From assembly GCA_947629875.1 (NCBI GenBank), contig CANRFK010000053.1, forward strand, positions 1-8,543: a stretch of 8,543 bases of DNA, read 5' to 3'. The DNA is from an uncultured Clostridia bacterium. Its GTDB lineage: Bacteria > Bacillota > Clostridia > Christensenellales > Borkfalkiaceae. The notes beneath the pieces were generated by a model, which had not been told where the DNA came from, ran no database searches, and was given only the letters and a program-made list of their open reading frames with translations. Shown one piece after another: positions 5,849 through 8,543 of this stretch. Each line of letters opens with the position of its first letter. Within the stretch, counting starts at the first letter, position 1. The position numbers and the translations under genes were made by a program.

Positions 5849-7033
5849 TCAGTGGTGAAAGAGCCTCACGCCCGTGAACGCCATCACCATGTTGTGTTTA
5901 TCGGCGGCCTCGATGACGAGGTCGTCCCGCACGCTCCCGCCGGGCTCGGCAACGTACGTTACGCCGCTTCGCGCCGCGCGCTCGATGTTGTCCGCAAACG
6001 GGAAAAAGGCGTCGCTGCCCAGCGAAACGCCCGTAATTCCCGCGAGATATTCCGCCTTTTCCTCGCGGGTGAAGGGTTCGGGGCGCACGGAAAAGTACTT
6101 CCGCCAAACGCCGTCGCCCAACACTTCCTCGCTTTCATCCGAAAGGTACAGGTCGATGATGTTGTTCTTTTCGGGTCTGCCGACGCCCTCCGCAAATTGC
6201 AGGGAGAGCGCCTTTTCATGCTGCCGCAGGTGCCACAGGTCGGCCTTCCCGGCGGCGAGCCGCGTGCAGTGGATGCGCGACTGCTGCCCCGCGCCCACGC
6301 CGATGGCCTGTCCGTCCTTGGCAAAGCACACCGAATTGGACTGCGTGTACTTCAAGGTGATGAGGGAGATGATGAGGTCGGCGGCCTTGTCCGCGGGCAG
6401 GGTTTTGTTTTTTGTGACGATGTTTTCAAGCAACGTTTTGTCGATTTTGCAGTTGTTGCGCCCCTGTTCGAAGGTGACGCCGTACACCTGCTTGCGCTCG
6501 ACGGGGGCGGGCACGTAGTCTTTCTCGATTTTTATGATGTTGTATGCGCCCTTGCGCTTGCCCTTCAAGATCTTGAATGCCTCGGGCGAATAGGCGGGGG
6601 CGATGATGCCGTCCGAGACCTCTCGGGCGATGATGCGCGCCGTCACCTCGTCGCACTCGTCGGAGAGGGCGATGAAGTCGCCGAAGGAGCTCATCCTGTC
6701 CGTCCCCCGTGCGCGGGCGTAGGCGCAGGCGAGGGGGCTCTCGTCCAGCCCCTCGATATCGTCCGCAAAACACGCCTTTTTGAGGGATGGGGTGAGTTTT
6801 TTCCCGATCGCGGCGGAAGTGGGCGACACGTGTTTGAAGCTCGTCGCCGCAACGCACCCCGTATTCTCCTTGATCTCTTTGACGAGTTGCCACGCGTTGA
6901 GGGCGTCGAGAAAGTTGATGTACCCCGGCCGCCCGTTCAAGATCTCCACGGGTAGGTCGCCGCCGCCCTCCATGAAGATGCGCGCGGGCGTCTGGTTGGG
7001 GTTGCACCCGTATTTCAGGAAAAATTCGTTCAT
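5849..7033 (-). CDS. purH: Stand-alone AICAR transformylase (purine step 9)
   Basis: Transfers the formyl group of 10-formyl-THF to AICAR, giving FAICAR. The 394 residues correspond only to the transformylase half of bifunctional PurH/ATIC. The N-terminal IMP cyclohydrolase (MGS-like) domain is absent, and the protein starts at the linker motif FLKYGCNPNQTPARI. The catalytic Lys67-His68 pair is in SFKHVSP. Other signatures are YTQSNSVCFAKDGQ (229-242), GAGQQSRIHCTRLA (247-260), SDAFFPFADNIERA (340-353) and C-terminal RLFHH. From memory these resemble animal ATIC more than Escherichia coli PurH. The NPHQ motif usual in bifunctional enzymes is NPNQ here (Asn13). The ATG at 7033 has an AGGAGG site overlapping the stop codon of the preceding purO, 10 bases away. 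The missing cyclohydrolase activity is supplied by that neighbour. Confidence 0.95.
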   Translation of the reverse strand: MNEFFLKYGCNPNQTPARIFMEGGGDLPVEILNGRPGYINFLDALNAWQLVKEIKENTGCVAATSFKHVSPTSAAIGKKLTPSLKKACFADDIEGLDESPLACAYARARGTDRMSSFGDFIALSDECDEVTARIIAREVSDGIIAPAYSPEAFKILKGKRKGAYNIIKIEKDYVPAPVERKQVYGVTFEQGRNNCKIDKTLLENIVTKNKTLPADKAADLIISLITLKYTQSNSVCFAKDGQAIGVGAGQQSRIHCTRLAAGKADLWHLRQHEKALSLQFAEGVGRPEKNNIIDLYLSDESEEVLGDGVWRKYFSVRPEPFTREEKAEYLAGITGVSLGSDAFFPFADNIERAARSGVTYVAEPGGSVRDDLVIEAADKHNMVMAFTGVRLFHH

Positions 7034-7043
7034 GCCGCCCTCC

Positions 7044-7763
7044 TCACTTCGTGTATTTGTTGAAAAGCACGCTCTCCGCCTCGCCCGTCTTCAAATTGAC
7101 GGCGCGGCAGTAGAGGGAAATTTTGTTGTCCCCGTTGAGATTTTCCCAAATCTCCTCCGCCATGGCGCGGAGGCCATTTGCGATCTTCACGGGCTCGGGC
7201 TCCCCCGCAAAGGAGGGAAGAGGGCGCCCCTCCCCCTGATAGGTGTGAAGGTAGTGCCCCGTGCCGCTTGCGGGCTCATAGCAGTAGAAATAGCGGTTGC
7301 ACTTCTTGCCCCTGCCGCCGGCGCACTTCAGAATGGACATCTCGTAGGAATAGTCCGCCGCCCTCTTCCCGAGGTGCAGAATGGCGCTGATGCGGGGGGT
7401 GTAGTTGGGGGCGTCGGGCTCGAAGGTGCACCGCATGAGGGCGTGGCGGAAGCAGTGCCCCGCCGCGAGCGACTGCGCGATGGTGTCCGTCTGGTCGCCG
7501 TTGGCGACGATGATATCCCGCCCCGCCGTTTTCACGGGCGAGTAGAGGATGAGGGAGGGATCCTCCACTTTGGAAGCGTCGAAGGGCTCCGTTTTCACCT
7601 CGCCGCCGCTCTCCGTGAAGATGCGATTGCGGGAGTTTGCGCTCCTGCCCATGATGAAGTAGGCGAAAAACGCCCGCGTGCCGTCCGCCGTCTTGCCGAC
7701 GATGATGCCCCGCCCGGGGTACTTACTTGCGCCCACCGCGCGCCCCAAACTCTTTCTTCTCAT
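7044..7763 (-). CDS. purO: PurO-type IMP cyclohydrolase (purine step 10)
   Basis: Predicted to cyclise FAICAR to IMP, the last step of de novo purine synthesis. The 239-residue product matches the PurO-like IMP cyclohydrolase family (Pfam IMP_cyclohyd, NTN-hydrolase-like fold), which is first known from archaea and also found in some Clostridia. Characteristic segments are YPGRGIIVGKT (15-25), AYFIMGRSANSRNR (34-47), VANGDQTDT (86-94) and NYTPRISAILHL (120-131). The ATG at 7763 has an AAGGAG site six bases upstream. The frame stays open to 8015 through the leader, but that extension is Arg/Lys-rich non-coding sequence. It is the first gene of the purO-purH-fhs operon. Its pairing with a transformylase lacking the cyclohydrolase domain strongly supports the assignment. 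The family call is from recalled motifs, not a search. Confidence 0.9.
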   Translation of the reverse strand: MRRKSLGRAVGASKYPGRGIIVGKTADGTRAFFAYFIMGRSANSRNRIFTESGGEVKTEPFDASKVEDPSLILYSPVKTAGRDIIVANGDQTDTIAQSLAAGHCFRHALMRCTFEPDAPNYTPRISAILHLGKRAADYSYEMSILKCAGGRGKKCNRYFYCYEPASGTGHYLHTYQGEGRPLPSFAGEPEPVKIANGLRAMAEEIWENLNGDNKISLYCRAVNLKTGEAESVLFNKYTK

Positions 7764-7786
7764 TGTTTTCTCCTTTTTCTTCCGAT

Positions 7787-7824
7787 CCTCATACCGAACC
7801 CGCGTAGCGGGTGAGTGTATCTTT
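7787..7824 (-). repeat. Dispersed intergenic hairpin repeat, copy 2
   Basis: Reading on the minus strand, AAAGATACACTC (7824-7813) is followed by a perfect 6-bp stem ACCCGC/GCGGGT with a TAC loop (7812-7798). The flank TCGGTATGAGG (7797-7787) follows. Both flanks are identical to those of copy 1 (770-823), while the stem differs in length and sequence yet pairs perfectly. It ends about ten bases before the purO ribosome binding site. Confidence 0.75.
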
Positions 7825-7870
7825 TGCCCTTCTCCCCCCATCTTGCCCTTCGCGGAGGGCACGACCTCCG

Positions 7871-7914
7871 AAAAAATAAAACGAGGCGGTTTTTTCTGCG
7901 CCGAAAAAACTGCC
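7871..7914 (-). terminator. Terminator-like hairpin inside the purO leader (possible attenuator)
   Basis: On the minus strand GGC-A-GTTTTTTC (7914-7903) pairs with GAAAAAAC-C-GCC (7896-7885), with one A/C mismatch and the loop GGCGCA. The T-rich tail TCGTTTTATTTTTT (7884-7871) follows. It lies about 65 bases into the transcript and 107 bases before purO, so it would stop the operon unless opposed. The stem is AU-rich in the middle and only moderately strong. Confidence 0.55.
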
Positions 7915-7985
7915 TTTCCCGCGGGCCGCCGAATGGGTTTTGCCCTGCGCACTGCGGAGAAACCCGCCGCCCTGATCATGACAAT

Positions 7986-8015
7986 ATTATAACAAAACCC
8001 CCTCATGCTCGTCAA
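7986..8015 (-). promoter_or_regulatory. Vegetative promoter of the purO-purH-fhs operon
   Basis: TTGACG (8015-8010) and a perfect TATAAT (7991-7986) are 18 bases apart on the minus strand. Transcription would start near 7979. The -35 box falls in the loop of the hairpin 7998-8028, which ends the upstream gene. Confidence 0.8.
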
Positions 8016-8028
8016 GCGAATGAGGGGG
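7991..8028 (-). terminator. Terminator of the upstream exported-protein gene
   Basis: CCCCCTCAT (8028-8020) pairs perfectly with ATGAGGGGG (8006-7998), a 9-bp stem. An inner GCT/AGC pairing is possible in the 13-base loop. The tail TTTTGTT (7997-7991) follows. It starts 30 bases after the stop codon at 8059. Confidence 0.75.
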
Positions 8029-8058
8029 AAATGTTCTATCGTTTTTTATGCGGGGAGT

Positions 8059-8543
8059 TTACTCCTCGGGCATGGGCTGTGCGTCCGTCGGAATGACGAC
8101 CTGCGTCTTGCCGTAGTCGTAATAATTGTAGACTTCCTCGTCGCCGTTGGTCACTTTCACCTTGGCGTAGGCGAGCTTGCCGCCCGAGAACTTCAACGTC
8201 GCGTAGGAAACGGTGTAGCCCCCATTGATCCCCATCGCCTCCATGGGGGTATATTTGATCTCCATCGCGCCCGTGAACGTATAGGCACCCTGCGCCTCAT
8301 CGTAGGTAAATTCGCCGAACTTGCCCCCGAAGTCGTACGCGACCATACCGCGGAACGTATTGCCCCATTGGATACTCGTTTCCGAATGAATGTCGTTCCA
8401 TCCCTCGCCGTCCTTTTCGATCGTCTGCACATACCAGACGCCTTCCTCGCAATAGGGCGGTCTGTCTTCTCCCTTGAATTTGAAATAGGTATCGACCGCG
8501 TCCGCCTTGAAGCAATAGATCGTGTTTTGACCGGAACCTCTCG
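8059..8543 (-). CDS. C-terminal part of a probable exported or lipoprotein-type protein
   Basis: An open frame runs from the window edge to a TAA at 8059, giving 160 residues of an incomplete protein whose start lies outside the window. The visible part is rich in Tyr, Gly and Thr with alternating strand patterns such as GKFGEFTYDEAQGAYTFTG and SYATLKFSGGKLAYAKVKV. It ends in an acidic tail after YDYGKTQVVIP. This resembles the beta-rich C-terminal domains common in hypothetical lipoproteins of Firmicutes (my recollection, no family assigned). An internal GTG at 8430 is not taken as the start, because the frame continues upstream with similar composition and no ribosome binding site was seen. 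It has its own terminator and is transcribed separately from purO. Confidence 0.75.
   Translation of the reverse strand, partial: RGSGQNTIYCFKADAVDTYFKFKGEDRPPYCEEGVWYVQTIEKDGEGWNDIHSETSIQWGNTFRGMVAYDFGGKFGEFTYDEAQGAYTFTGAMEIKYTPMEAMGINGGYTVSYATLKFSGGKLAYAKVKVTNGDEEVYNYYDYGKTQVVIPTDAQPMPEE

Larger units (their letters stand above)
7764..7979 (-). promoter_or_regulatory. Structured leader of the purine operon
   Basis: About 216 transcribed bases precede purO if transcription starts near 7979. In transcript order there is a hairpin from AAACCC (7960-7965) with GGGTTT (7935-7940), then the terminator-like stem at 7871-7914. Next come two mutually exclusive small stems: CGGAGG with CCTCCG, or GCCCT with AGGGC. 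The repeat hairpin 7787-7824 and the ribosome binding site follow. I compared it by eye with ZTP, THF and purine riboswitch consensus features and found no match. Confidence 0.5.

Noticed and set aside
5852..6955. 367-codon plus-strand open frame
   Set aside because: It is antisense to the transformylase gene, whose motifs are unmistakable. GC-rich codon bias opens long antisense frames throughout this window.
6780..7814. 344-codon plus-strand open frame across the start of purH and all of purO
   Set aside because: It is antisense to two recognised genes, with no family motifs and a low-complexity C-terminus.
7764..7979. ZTP, THF or purine riboswitch upstream of purO
   Set aside because: The expected conserved elements, such as CCGCCTGGGC of the ZTP class, are absent; only a chance CCGCCT is present in the terminator arm.
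7764..8015. N-terminal extension of the PurO frame by 84 codons
   Set aside because: It crosses the predicted leader, terminator-like stem and promoter. The internal ATG at 7763 has a good ribosome binding site and matches the family start.

Overview
The window is about 8.5 kb of compact, GC-rich bacterial DNA. It looks like ordinary chromosome of a Gram-positive anaerobe, most likely class Clostridia (inference). The support is AGGAGG-type ribosome binding sites, vegetative (sigma-A type) promoters, the combination of formate-tetrahydrofolate ligase with split IMP-forming enzymes, and a clostridial-style MutY cysteine spacing. No mobile element, CRISPR array, rRNA or tRNA was seen. All genes lie on the minus strand except one regulator.

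Read in the minus direction from the right edge: (1) 8543-8059, the C-terminal part of a probable exported or lipoprotein-type protein, followed by a hairpin terminator. (2) A strong promoter whose -35 box lies in the loop of that terminator, then a leader of about 216 nt with a possible attenuator and a hairpin repeat. (3) A tight purine operon, 7763-4169: PurO-type IMP cyclohydrolase, stand-alone AICAR transformylase, and formate-tetrahydrofolate ligase. Fhs makes 10-formyl-THF, the transformylase uses it on AICAR, and PurO closes the ring to IMP, so the cluster is a complete one-carbon-to-IMP module. (4) A repeat-rich spacer, then mutY (4006-3011) and an unrecognised polytopic membrane protein (2976-1711).

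The only plus-strand gene (1210-1650) encodes a regulator made of two tandem XRE-type helix-turn-helix domains. It converges on the membrane protein gene across a shared hairpin terminator. It diverges from a 50-residue small protein gene (1075-923) across a control region holding a large bipartite dyad. Left of the small gene are about 300 bases of non-coding DNA with two very GC-rich hairpins and a terminator. Then comes a perfect consensus promoter that fires at, or within a base of, the ATG of tmk (thymidylate kinase, running off the left edge).

The main unusual signals are a dispersed intergenic hairpin repeat with conserved flanks and variable but perfectly paired stems, the apparently leaderless tmk promoter, the terminator-promoter overlap and leader of the purine operon, and the tandem-HTH regulator with its matching bipartite operator-like dyad. 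No wholly new multi-gene system is evident.
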